DNA from: CAZWDL01 sp964632995
GTDB lineage: Bacteria; Bacteroidota; Bacteroidia; Chitinophagales; Saprospiraceae
DNA: 34,891 nucleotides
Assembly (NCBI GenBank): GCA_964632995.1
Contig: CAZWDL010000076.1
Coordinates: 1-34,891 of the forward strand
Reading direction: 5' to 3'
Below, in pieces: positions 9,088 to 16,565 of the stretch (position 1 is its first letter; the number at the start of each line of letters is the position of its first letter). The position numbers and the translations under genes were made by a program. The notes below the pieces were generated by a model. It had not been told where the DNA came from, did no database searches, and saw only the letters and a list, made by a program, of their open reading frames with translations.

Positions 9088-10206
9088 TCAACGTCCGTAA
9101 ATTTCTACGCCCGGAAAGAAGGCTCCCCAGGAGAACCAGTAACCGATATAGGAATTAAGGGCAGGCAGCTTTGTGCCTTGTCGAGGGCCGGAGACGGCCT
9201 CCCCGAAAACATTCCACCGCGAACCTTCCTGATCTTCCATCACGACGGCCCCGCCGTCAGTGACGGCGTTAAACTGTAGTAGCGTACCGTCGGGCAGCCG
9301 GCTCTGGTAAGCAAAAAGGAAGTTTTTATCCCGGCTGCCTGCGATCACCAGGTCCCTGCCGCCAAACTGGTCGGCACGCACCACTACGGGCGCGCTGCTG
9401 AAGTCGTTGAAGCGATAGAATCGGGCTTCCTCATCGACAATTATGCCCAGGCCTCTTTCCTTGCGTTCCAGACGGGTGTCATCATTAGCCAGGGGGAAGA
9501 GCAGGAAATCATTATTGGTTTTGTAATCGCCGTAGGGATAGACCCCGTAGCTGCGGCTGAAACCCGTACTGAGGTTGAGCACCCGGGAGTCGGGATACAA
9601 CTCCTGCCAGGTGGCCCAGGTGGTTTCGACCAGGGGAAAGACCTCTATTTCTGTTCCAATCCGGTTGCCGTTGACGCTTTTGAGGAGCATCTGTGACCAG
9701 TTGCTGTCGGTAGCGCGGTCGTAGGGCAGGAGGTTGTTGTTATACAGCAGGCCCGAGACGCCGAAGGTGGTCACGGAGGCGCCGACAAAGCGGTTCCAGC
9801 CTATACCGGTGCCGGTGAGGGGGCAGTAGGTGATGGCAATAGCGGTGCCGTTGACATCGTCGTTGACAATTTCGTGCCAGTCCAGCACGGGGTGAGGATA
9901 GGCGCGTATTTCGTTACCCACTTTAAAGCCGAGCACCAGATCGTCGGGCTCGAGGTAGTCGATTTGGTTGACGGGTGAAAACTGGGGATCGTCGATGGAG
10001 GGAATACCATCTTTGCCCGGGCCGCCGTCCACGACTAGATCCGAGGGGATCAGCCAGTCGCTGGGAGAGGGACCGCCCCCGCTGTTGCCGCCACTATTAG
10101 GCGGGTTGGGGCCCGGCTCGATGCTGGTGTCATCGGAACAAGCGGTAATCAGGCCGGTAATAGCGATTGAGAAGAGCGCATAGCGCAGTATGTTGGTGAT
10201 CATCAT
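9088..10206 (-). CDS. DUF3179 domain lipoprotein
   Basis: A 372-residue exported lipoprotein. The lipobox LITAC places the modified Cys at residue 23. A Gly/Pro/Ser-rich linker runs to about residue 50, then the DUF3179 domain fills the rest. Recognisable family features are IPSIDDPQF, EPDDLVLGF, AYPHPVLDWHEIVND and the Cys-containing ITYCPLTGTG. The biochemical role of DUF3179 is not established. Its ATG overlaps the stop of the upstream beta-barrel gene by four bases, so the two are translationally coupled and probably work together at the outer membrane. The next codon is also ATG (10203). Confidence 0.85.
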   Translation of the reverse strand: MMITNILRYALFSIAITGLITACSDDTSIEPGPNPPNSGGNSGGGPSPSDWLIPSDLVVDGGPGKDGIPSIDDPQFSPVNQIDYLEPDDLVLGFKVGNEIRAYPHPVLDWHEIVNDDVNGTAIAITYCPLTGTGIGWNRFVGASVTTFGVSGLLYNNNLLPYDRATDSNWSQMLLKSVNGNRIGTEIEVFPLVETTWATWQELYPDSRVLNLSTGFSRSYGVYPYGDYKTNNDFLLFPLANDDTRLERKERGLGIIVDEEARFYRFNDFSSAPVVVRADQFGGRDLVIAGSRDKNFLFAYQSRLPDGTLLQFNAVTDGGAVVMEDQEGSRWNVFGEAVSGPRQGTKLPALNSYIGYWFSWGAFFPGVEIYGR

Positions 10207-11204
10207 CGTAGTGGATTTATGGTATTATCATTATTTTTTCCAAAAGACAAGCGGTAGAATATGCCTGTATTGAGCCGGTACGTCGGCGTGACCTGCGTAC
10301 CGGTGATATCGGCGATCAGGGGAAGTTCAACATTGGCGTTGAGGGATAGATCGGGAGTCAGCCAGTAGGTCAGTCCCGGATTGATGAAAACCCAATCTCC
10401 TCCGGTATTGGGCATCGTTTGATCATTGATGATATCGGTCGCTACATGACGGTAGCGAAGAACGAGAGAGGGATCGACCACGCTGTTGCCCAGCAATAGC
10501 CGGTCGCTGACGCCGCCGATAAAGACGAATTCGTTGCCGAATTTGTATTGCTGGCCGCCGAGGTACTCGTCGTTGGTGCCCTTGAAGGAGTAAGTCGCGG
10601 TAGCGGTGAAGCTCATGCTGGGGCGGAAACCGGCCACCTGGGTGTACTGGCTCCACAGGATGCCGTCCCAGGCGCCGCTGCCCGGCTGCAGATCGGCGAC
10701 GATGGGTATTCCGTCTTCGCGTCGCAGATCGGAGGCGCCGGTAGGGGCTTTAACGCCCAGGCCGTTCGTCCAGATGCGGTGGTTGTCAGGGCTGGCCAGT
10801 GTTTTGTGCTTCAGCAGGACGACTGCGTCGCCGATGCCGTCGGTACCTACAAAATTGGTATTGCCGAACTGGCTGATCTGCCGCGTCTGCCGCACCCAAG
10901 AGAAAAAAGCGTCCACGGCAAAGCGGTCGCTGAGGCTGTAGCCTGCCTGGAACAATACGGAGTGGGTCTGCCGGCGCCGGGAATCATCGTCTAGCTCCTC
11001 GGTGCCTGCCTTGAGGGTGCTCAGGGTGTTGAGGTCGTAGCTCAGATTGAGCTGAAAGGTATTCCCCGCGCTGGGCGGAAGCCCGAGGTTGGAGGACAGG
11101 GGGACGCCGCCGGAGCAACAGGTCTGGGCTCGCAGGCCGAAGCTGGAAGTCAGCATTAGTCCCAGGAGTAAGAGATAGGGCAATATAGGAGTGATTCGGC
11201 GCAT
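10203..11204 (-). CDS. Predicted outer-membrane beta-barrel (transporter-like), coupled to DUF3179 lipoprotein
   Basis: A 333-residue protein with a clear signal peptide (hydrophobic core about 10-22, cleavage near GLRAQ). The mature protein starts with a vicinal cysteine pair (TCCSGG). The rest shows alternating strands (FQLNLSYDLN, FAVDAFFSWVRQ, LSLNANVELPL) and ends with FYRLSFG, consistent with a barrel of the kind often annotated only as transporter. I cannot assign a substrate. A TTG at 11219 is in frame, but the ATG at 11204 gives the better signal peptide. Stop and start overlap with the DUF3179 gene (ATGA-type), so they form a two-gene unit. The vicinal Cys pair could bind metal or form a disulfide; this is inference. 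Confidence 0.7.
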   Translation of the reverse strand: MRRITPILPYLLLLGLMLTSSFGLRAQTCCSGGVPLSSNLGLPPSAGNTFQLNLSYDLNTLSTLKAGTEELDDDSRRRQTHSVLFQAGYSLSDRFAVDAFFSWVRQTRQISQFGNTNFVGTDGIGDAVVLLKHKTLASPDNHRIWTNGLGVKAPTGASDLRREDGIPIVADLQPGSGAWDGILWSQYTQVAGFRPSMSFTATATYSFKGTNDEYLGGQQYKFGNEFVFIGGVSDRLLLGNSVVDPSLVLRYRHVATDIINDQTMPNTGGDWVFINPGLTYWLTPDLSLNANVELPLIADITGTQVTPTYRLNTGIFYRLSFGKNNDNTINPLR

Positions 11205-11274
11205 AAAATTCTTTACCAAATAAACGAAGTATGTTTTTATCCAGTTTTCTTTGCACCTTGTAAAGCATGGTCAA

Positions 11275-11290
11275 TGTCCTGGCCAGGACA
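11275..11290. promoter_or_regulatory. Perfect 16-base palindrome in a divergent promoter gap
   Basis: TGTCCTGGCCAGGACA is a perfect palindrome with no spacer. It sits in the 218-base gap between the leftward barrel/DUF3179 unit (start 11204) and the rightward acetyltransferase gene (start 11423). Position and symmetry suit a dimeric regulator operator. No regulator gene is adjacent, so the role is inference. Confidence 0.35.
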
Positions 11291-11422
11291 CGGGGAGTGT
11301 AAGGGGGGCGACATGAGGAAGGAAAGTCAAGTGGAGAAAGTTTTGAAGAGTCATGAGAAACAGCCTCTAAGAACCCGCTCTCGGATCATAACAAGATGAA
11401 TCAATTAAGAGATATTTGACCT

Positions 11423-11908
11423 ATGAAACTTCACTTTACAGATACCATTCCCGGCGACCTAGCCCGGATTACCGGGATCGAGCGGGCAGATGACGGCTGG
11501 ATTTGTCCGTATAGCCGGGAGCGGCATTTGCAGTGTATCGAATCCGTTTCTGAGCGTCATGTATCCATTTTCCGTAAGGAAGATGCAGTATTAGTGGGAT
11601 TCATCATTCTGCAGGACGTCGACAGTCCACACCGGGCGCTGCAGTTACGCCGTATCGTGATTGCCGATAAAGACAAGGGCTACGGGCGGGCAGCGCTTCG
11701 TTGGATTAAACGACACTGCTTCGAAGAGTTGGGCTTTCACCGCTTATGGTTTGATGTGTATACCGACAATCAGCGGGCCATCCAACTCTACGAATCCGAG
11801 GGCCTTCAGCGAGAAGCGACACTGCGGGATGCGCAGTTCCGGCAAGGGCGGTATCGCAGTCTGCATGTTTATAGCATGCTCGACCGGGAGTACTTCCGGG
11901 GTGCATAA
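11423..11908 (+). CDS. GNAT family N-acetyltransferase
   Basis: A 161-residue GNAT-fold protein. Motif A is LRRIVIADKDKGYGRAALRWI (about 78-98), with the acetyl-CoA pyrophosphate loop in the form K-G-Y-G-R-A. Motif B is LWFDVYTDNQRAIQLYES, typical of RimJ/RimL-like and amino-sugar acetyltransferases. This is followed by GLQREATLRD, a common GNAT ending. The acceptor substrate cannot be inferred. It is followed closely (about 40 bases) by a secreted protein gene in the same direction, so the two may share a transcript. Confidence 0.88.
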   Translation: MKLHFTDTIPGDLARITGIERADDGWICPYSRERHLQCIESVSERHVSIFRKEDAVLVGFIILQDVDSPHRALQLRRIVIADKDKGYGRAALRWIKRHCFEELGFHRLWFDVYTDNQRAIQLYESEGLQREATLRDAQFRQGRYRSLHVYSMLDREYFRGA

Positions 11909-11956
11909 ATGATCTGGTTGGTTGAGGAATTCAGCTTTCGCAAAATGCCTAATACC

Positions 11957-13075
11957 ATGACTAAAAAACGCGGGTTACTTTTCCTTTATCTCCTCCTCGT
12001 TACCTTCCTTCCCGCCCAGTCCAACAGCAAGGGGGCCTCTGCTGATGCCGGTCCCTTTATTCAGCGCTTTGAGGGAGCCATTGCCGGAAAGCACCCTATC
12101 TTGATGAATATCATCTACTGGGGCGACGGCGAGATCAGCGGCTGGTATTACTACGAACGCAGCGGCCGCCGGATTGAACTGCAGGGGGAGGTGGATGAAT
12201 ACAATCGCTTTGAACTCAGGGAGTATGCGGAAAGGGATCATACCGGAACCTTTACCGGTTTATTTACGGGCCCTACTCATCTTGAGGGATTGTGGATCGA
12301 TCCGGCAAATAATAAAGAATTGTCGTTTAGCGTAAGCGCCCTGAAAAATGGGCCGGACGAGCAGGGCTGGACCGGCGACTGGTACCTGAACGATGCCTGG
12401 GACGGCGGCCGCCTGATCATCGGCAATGTCAGTCGCGATAGTTTCGACTTTGCGCTTTTTGTGTTGCGCAGCGGACACCTGGGACAGGTCACTGGCACGG
12501 CAGCTTTTGATGGCGCCACCGCTGTCTTTGCTGATCAGCTGTACTCCCAAACGCCCTGCCGGCTGACATTCGAGCACGGCAATACTTTTGTACAAATCAC
12601 TCAGCAAACCGGCGCTATGGCCTGCGGCTTCGGCATGCGCGCCCACGCCAACGGCCGCTTTGAGGCGGAAGCCCGCATCATAGAACCCGAAATAGCTTAC
12701 GGTGAAAAAGGTGATCTTTTTGAAACGGAAGAACAGCGCGATGCTTTCCGCCGCCTGCTCGGCGCCTGGTATGCCAATGTGGCCTTCAACATGCAGGGCG
12801 TCCGCCCGCAGGAAGTAGCGCCCGAAGATGCCCGGGATCTCACAGCGGTGGAGGGAGCGGCCATGGGCTTTATCGGTACGCACCAGGCGATTGTTCTGCA
12901 TCGCGACCACGAAGAATACTGGATACTTACCCTCGGCTTCGAAGAAGGGCAGTCGGTACTCCATTACCTCACTAATGTGGAAACGGACCTGAATCAGCTG
13001 CCGCATACGCTGGAGGAGTGGCGAGAGCCGTTTCAGGGGTTTCCGCTGCGGCGGTATTTGCTGGAAGGGGAGTAG
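11957..13075 (+). CDS. Exported protein of unknown function
   Basis: A 372-residue protein with a short signal peptide (KKRGLLFLYLLLVTFLPAQ, cleavage after about residue 20). The frame remains open back to an ATG at 11909 directly after the previous stop, and another ATG lies at 11945. The ATG at 11957 is preferred because it places the signal sequence at the N-terminus. The mature part is rich in beta-like segments (RFEGAIAGKHPILMNIIYWG, GDGEISGWYYYERSGRRIEL); the first part looks like a repeated strand pattern found in small secreted Bacteroidota proteins. No enzyme motif is recognised. Confidence 0.6.
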   Translation: MTKKRGLLFLYLLLVTFLPAQSNSKGASADAGPFIQRFEGAIAGKHPILMNIIYWGDGEISGWYYYERSGRRIELQGEVDEYNRFELREYAERDHTGTFTGLFTGPTHLEGLWIDPANNKELSFSVSALKNGPDEQGWTGDWYLNDAWDGGRLIIGNVSRDSFDFALFVLRSGHLGQVTGTAAFDGATAVFADQLYSQTPCRLTFEHGNTFVQITQQTGAMACGFGMRAHANGRFEAEARIIEPEIAYGEKGDLFETEEQRDAFRRLLGAWYANVAFNMQGVRPQEVAPEDARDLTAVEGAAMGFIGTHQAIVLHRDHEEYWILTLGFEEGQSVLHYLTNVETDLNQLPHTLEEWREPFQGFPLRRYLLEGE

Positions 13076-13190
13076 CGGCCCCGGGAGGGTGCGCTTTCCC
13101 AGCGCGTCCTGGCTTGAAAGACACAACAACAACTAAATGGAACAGCCCTCACCGGCAATGTGTTGTATGTAAAAACCAAATCCATCCCCT

Positions 13191-13346
13191 ATGCTTTCTT
13201 CTAATAACCCCATCTACGTCTTTTCCTTCCTTCTGCTATGGATTACAGGATCGGCCTTATGCCTGCCCGGAGAACAGATGCTCCGGGAAGGCAGAGACCT
13301 CGCCCTCTTCATCGCCATCGACGATTACGACAGCTGGGAGGATCTA
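13191..13346 (+). pseudogene. Broken 5' end of a secreted caspase-like gene
   Basis: The frame from ATG 13191 encodes a signal peptide (VFSFLLLWITGSALC) followed by LALFIAIDDYDSWEDL. This aligns with YALFFAINEYDEWRDL and YALFFAVEDYRHWNNL, the first strand of the two caspase-FISUMP proteins at 17.8 and 21.6 kb. Similarity stops at about residue 52. The remaining frame (to 13511) runs antisense through the UbiA-like gene and resembles nothing. The catalytic His and Cys regions are missing, so this is a remnant of the same family about 4.5 kb from the intact cluster. Confidence 0.6.
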
Positions 13347-13394
13347 TACGTACTTCCAGAGAAGGCTTTACTTGTTGAAGGAAGAATGAGGAGC

Positions 13395-14255
13395 TTAATA
13401 AGCTGCGAGCACCAGCAGAAACTGCACGATCATCATCCCGTCGATGAGGCCGGTGAAGTAGTAGTCGTGCCGGACGCGGTCGGAGAAGTGGATGAGGCCG
13501 TAGGAGAGTAGGGCCGATACCAGCAGGGCCAGCGCCTGCGGAAGGCCGTACACATTCATGCGAAAGTTCCAGGCCACGAGCGCCAGCATGAGCAGGAGGG
13601 CGGCGGCGGCGAGCCCTTTGCTGCGGCGGATGCCAAGGCGGGCGGGCAGGGTTTCCACTTTCGTAAAAGCATCCACTTGCAGGTCGCGGATATCAAAGGG
13701 GAGGGTGATAGCGAAGACGAAAAAGGCGCGCTCCAGCAACAGCACCAGGGCGGGCAGGGTCATAGCACAGTGATAGTTGGCGGCGACCAGGCCGGCGGTG
13801 ATCCAGGACCAGGCGATGGCGATTAGAAAGATCTTGAGGTAGTGCAGGTCCCGCAGCCGCTTGCTGCCCCCGACCACCGGCAGTACGTAACCCAGGGCGA
13901 TCAGTGAGGGTAAGATGGCCGCGAGCTGCAGACGCCACGGCAACCGGAAGAAAAACCAGGCGGCCGCAACAGCCGAAACGAGCGCGTAAATCAGGATGTG
14001 CGACTGGTAGCGGGCGATGACCTTGAAGCGGCCGGCTTCCTGAAAGGGCTTGACTTTGCTCAGCCCTACTAAGCGGTGGATGGCGTACAAACAAAGCGTA
14101 GCAAAAAAGATGAAGCCAAAAAGGGGGTCCCAGCGCAGCTCGCCAAACAGCAGCCACTGCGTCTGTAGCGACATGCTCACCGCCGCCAACGCAATCCAAA
14201 GATTGCTGTAGAGGATCAGGTCGATGAACTTTTTAAGTATGGACTTCGGCTTCAT
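13395..14255 (-). CDS. UbiA-like prenyltransferase family membrane protein
   Basis: A 286-residue polytopic membrane protein with about eight or nine hydrophobic segments. The C-terminal half has the second Asp-rich motif of the UbiA superfamily, FDIRDLQVD (about 197-205), in the typical context LPFDIRDLQVDAFTKVETLPARLG. The first Asp-rich motif (NDxxDxxxD) is not visible; the corresponding segment reads LCLYAIHRLVG. It may therefore be a divergent or non-canonical member, and its substrate is unknown. Related Bacteroidota proteins are usually annotated only as UbiA family or hypothetical. Its 3' end lies 48 bases from the broken caspase fragment, which suggests an insertion or deletion event beside it. 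Confidence 0.7.
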   Translation of the reverse strand: MKPKSILKKFIDLILYSNLWIALAAVSMSLQTQWLLFGELRWDPLFGFIFFATLCLYAIHRLVGLSKVKPFQEAGRFKVIARYQSHILIYALVSAVAAAWFFFRLPWRLQLAAILPSLIALGYVLPVVGGSKRLRDLHYLKIFLIAIAWSWITAGLVAANYHCAMTLPALVLLLERAFFVFAITLPFDIRDLQVDAFTKVETLPARLGIRRSKGLAAAALLLMLALVAWNFRMNVYGLPQALALLVSALLSYGLIHFSDRVRHDYYFTGLIDGMMIVQFLLVLAAY

Positions 14256-14293
14256 ACTGGGTGCTTGGCTTCCAGCTAAGGTAGGAAAGCTAA

Positions 14294-14343
14294 GTCGGAA
14301 ATGGGAAATGGGAAATGGGAAATCGGAAGTGGGAAGTCGGAAG
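14294..14343. repeat. Short degenerate tandem repeat, GGAAATG/GGAAGTC type
   Basis: Units of seven bases (GGGAAAT, GGGAAGT, CGGAAGT) are repeated about seven times. The reverse complement reads as CTTCC(G/C)A units, the same motif as the repeat at 15811-15831. It lies upstream of the UbiA-like gene in a 304-base gap. Confidence 0.7.
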
Positions 14344-14434
14344 GACGTTTCGCGTAAGATAAATCGAACTTATTCGATCTTCGCCGTAGATAATTCATGA
14401 CTTTCGGAGTTTCCACCCCCTAAATCCTCGCCGG

Positions 14435-14507
14435 CCATACGGCCCGTCTGGGCGGCTACCATTTGTACACATCTTTTTAGGCAGCCTGCCCAGACGGGTC
14501 CGTATGG
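14435..14507. repeat. Long imperfect inverted repeat (palindromic element)
   Basis: The left arm starts CCATACGGCCCGTCTGGGC at 14435. The right arm ending at 14507 is its reverse complement, with single-base bulges. Arms are about 23-25 bases with a loop of roughly 25 bases. The gap holds no gene. It could be a REP/MITE-like element or a strong transcript-end structure for the leftward M42 gene. Confidence 0.65.
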
Positions 14508-14528
14508 AAAGGACTGCTACAGCTAAAG

Positions 14529-14546
14529 CCAGGGCAATCGCCCTGG
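14529..14546 (-). terminator. Hairpin downstream of the M42 peptidase gene
   Basis: CCAGGGC-AATC-GCCCTGG is a perfect 7-base stem with a 4-base loop, 13 bases beyond the stop of the leftward gene. There is no T-run. Confidence 0.45.
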
Positions 14547-14559
14547 GTGAAAATTACTC

Positions 14560-15639
14560 TCAGAAGTACTTAAAATTATGCCCCGCCTCAATCTGCTGCA
14601 GGGTCTCATAGATGAGCCGGATGACGTTATTAACATCCTCTTTATGCGCCATCTCCACCGTAGTATGCATATAACGTAGCGGCAGCGAGATGAGCGCCGA
14701 AGGCACCCCGCCGTTAGAGTAGGCGAAGGCGTCGGTGTCGGTGCCGGTGCGTCGGGAGGAGGCTTCGCGTTGTATAGGAATCTCTTTGGCTTCGGCGGTT
14801 TCGATGATCAGGTCGAGCAGTTTGTTATGGACGGCCGGAGCGTAGGTCACCGAGGGGCCGTCGCCGCCTTTGACGTCGCCGTGTTTTTTGCTGCTGAGCA
14901 GGGGCGTGTGCGTGTCGTGCGTCACGTCGGTGACAAGGGCCACGTTGGGCTTGATGGTCTGCGCCACCATTTCGGCGCCGCGCAGCCCCACTTCCTCCTG
15001 CACCGAATTGACGATGTAGAGGGTATAGGGCAGTTCGATATTGTTTTCCTTGATCAGGCGGGCCACCTCGGCGATGCAGAAGCCGCCAATGCGATTGTCG
15101 AGCGCGCGGCCGACGTAGTAGCGGTCGTTCAGGACCATCATCTCGTCATCGTAGGTGATCACGCAGCCCACGTGGATGCCCATTTCCAGGACCTCGTCCT
15201 TGTCTTTGGCGCCTACATCGATGAAGATGTTCTCTACCTTGGGAGTCAACTTGGAGTCTTCCCCGTGGCGGGTGTGGATGGCCGGCCAGCCGAAGACGCC
15301 CTTGACGATGCCCTTCTTGGTGTGGATGTTTACCCGCTTGGAGGGAGCGATGAGATGATCGGAGCCGCCGTTGCGAATGACGTTGATAAAGCCCTTGTCG
15401 GAAATGTGGTGCACAAACCAGGAAATCTCATCGGCATGGCCCTCGATGGCGACGCGGTAGTCTTTTCCCGGATTGATGATCCCGTAGACCGTCCCGTAGT
15501 TGTCGAGTTCCCACTCGTCGATGTAATGCTTGATGTATTGCAGCCAGAGCTTTTGCCCCGAGGATTCGAAGCCTGTGGGGGAGGCATTATTGAGGTATTT
15601 CTGGAGAAACGCTTCCGATTGTGGCGTGATGATCGACAT
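14560..15639 (-). CDS. M42 family metallopeptidase (glutamyl/deblocking aminopeptidase type)
   Basis: Cytoplasmic dimetal aminopeptidase, 359 residues, the usual M42 length. Expected metal and catalytic residues are visible: H68 and D70 in EGHADEIS, the bridging Asp in RALDNRIGG, the Glu pair in SVQEEVGLRGAE, the Asp in TDVTHDTHTP, and the late His in LRYMHTTVEM. RRTGTDTDAFAYSNGGVPSALIS is the conserved C-terminal substrate region. M42 enzymes form large tetrahedral assemblies and trim peptides. Substrate preference cannot be read from the sequence. A candidate -7 box lies 56-63 bases upstream of the ATG. Confidence 0.93.
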   Translation of the reverse strand: MSIITPQSEAFLQKYLNNASPTGFESSGQKLWLQYIKHYIDEWELDNYGTVYGIINPGKDYRVAIEGHADEISWFVHHISDKGFINVIRNGGSDHLIAPSKRVNIHTKKGIVKGVFGWPAIHTRHGEDSKLTPKVENIFIDVGAKDKDEVLEMGIHVGCVITYDDEMMVLNDRYYVGRALDNRIGGFCIAEVARLIKENNIELPYTLYIVNSVQEEVGLRGAEMVAQTIKPNVALVTDVTHDTHTPLLSSKKHGDVKGGDGPSVTYAPAVHNKLLDLIIETAEAKEIPIQREASSRRTGTDTDAFAYSNGGVPSALISLPLRYMHTTVEMAHKEDVNNVIRLIYETLQQIEAGHNFKYF

Positions 15640-15694
15640 GTCTTCGTTTTTCTTTCAACAAGGCCCGGCCGGAAACCGCGGGCAATTTGACCGG

Positions 15695-15702
15695 CAAAGA
15701 TA
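15695..15702 (-). promoter_or_regulatory. Candidate Bacteroidota -7 box for the M42 peptidase gene
   Basis: On the minus strand this reads TATCTTTG, an exact TAnnTTTG match, giving a leader of about 50 bases. No good -33 element is present. Confidence 0.4.
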
Positions 15703-15810
15703 AAAAGATTTGGGATATTTTATGGATGGTTGCAGGGTTTCGGTGTGCAGGATTAGTACTCAGGCAAGCCTTCCGCCTTCTCGGAGCGAAGCGAAGAGCC
15801 GTATGGCCCA

Positions 15811-15831
15811 CTTCCGACTTCCGACTTCCGC
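15811..15831. repeat. Three tandem CTTCCGA units
   Basis: Two exact CTTCCGA units and one CTTCCGC lie just after the pyrE stop codon. The repeat at 14294-14343 carries the same motif on the other strand. Confidence 0.6.
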
Positions 15832-15832
15832 C

Positions 15833-16468
15833 TTACAATTGCCCCGCGCTCCACGCAGTCGGTGCTTTGCGCCAATCCCTAAGCGCCGCTTCGTCGTTGG
15901 AGCTGATGTAGTCGTTGGCCAGCGCCTCCTCCAGCAGCGCGTCGTAGTAGCTCAGCGTATCGAAGCGACAGTCGGCCTGGCGGAAGGCCTCGTTGGCCTG
16001 GTCGAAGCCGTAGGTGAAGATGGCCAGTACGCCCGCGACGGTAGCGCCTGCCTCGCGCAGCGTCTCTACGGCGCGCAGGCTGCTGCCGCCGGTGGAGATG
16101 AGGTCTTCCACTACCAGCACTGTGGCGCCTTCCGGCAGCACCCCTTCGATCTGGTTCTGGCGACCGTGCGCCTTGGCTTTGCTGCGCACGTAGAGGAAGG
16201 GCAGATCCAGCCGTTCGGCCAGCAGCACGCCGTGGGCGATGCCGGCGGTGGCGACACCCGCCACCGCGTCGAAAGGTTTGAAGGCTTCGGCCCGCTCGGC
16301 AAAGGCGTCGATGATCTGCCGGCGCACGGCAGGGTAGGAGAGGACCGTCCGGTTGTCGCAGTATATCGGCGATTTCAACCCGGAAGCCCAGGTGAAGGGG
16401 CTTTGCGGACTCAGTTTTATTGCATTTATTTGCAGCAGCTGCTTGGCGACCGTGTTGGCCAGATTCAT
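15833..16468 (-). CDS. pyrE: Orotate phosphoribosyltransferase
   Basis: Makes orotidine-5'-monophosphate from orotate and PRPP in pyrimidine synthesis, in the cytoplasm. The 211-residue length is normal. The PRPP-binding motif VLVVEDLISTGGS is at residues 117-129. The flexible catalytic loop SKAKAHGRQNQIEG (96-109) carries the conserved Lys and His. The N-terminal FTWASGLKSPIYCDNR is the orotate-binding segment. No other pyrimidine gene is nearby, which is usual for scattered Bacteroidota pyr genes. Confidence 0.95.
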   Translation of the reverse strand: MNLANTVAKQLLQINAIKLSPQSPFTWASGLKSPIYCDNRTVLSYPAVRRQIIDAFAERAEAFKPFDAVAGVATAGIAHGVLLAERLDLPFLYVRSKAKAHGRQNQIEGVLPEGATVLVVEDLISTGGSSLRAVETLREAGATVAGVLAIFTYGFDQANEAFRQADCRFDTLSYYDALLEEALANDYISSNDEAALRDWRKAPTAWSAGQL

Positions 16469-16550
16469 AGTTTGTTGGTCTTTTAATTAAAGGCGAAAAT
16501 ATGTCGCCGCGAGGCGGCTTCTATACACAATTATTAACCTGTAACAACTT

Positions 16551-16565
16551 AGTGCCTGGCGCACT
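16551..16565 (-). terminator. Hairpin overlapping the stop of the SRPBCC gene
   Basis: AGTGC-CTGGC-GCACT forms a 5-base stem overlapping the TAG stop at 16564-16566. A related hairpin with AGTGCC/GGCACT arms overlaps the stop at 34807-34809. A second small hairpin, GCCGC-GAG-GCGGC, follows at 16506-16518 before pyrE. Confidence 0.4.

Noticed and set aside
14294..14343. CRISPR array
   Set aside because: Units are only about seven bases with no unique spacers; this is a degenerate simple repeat.
14770..15690. 306-residue plus-strand frame opposite the M42 gene
   Set aside because: The minus strand encodes a full M42 peptidase with all metal ligands; the plus frame is an antisense shadow.
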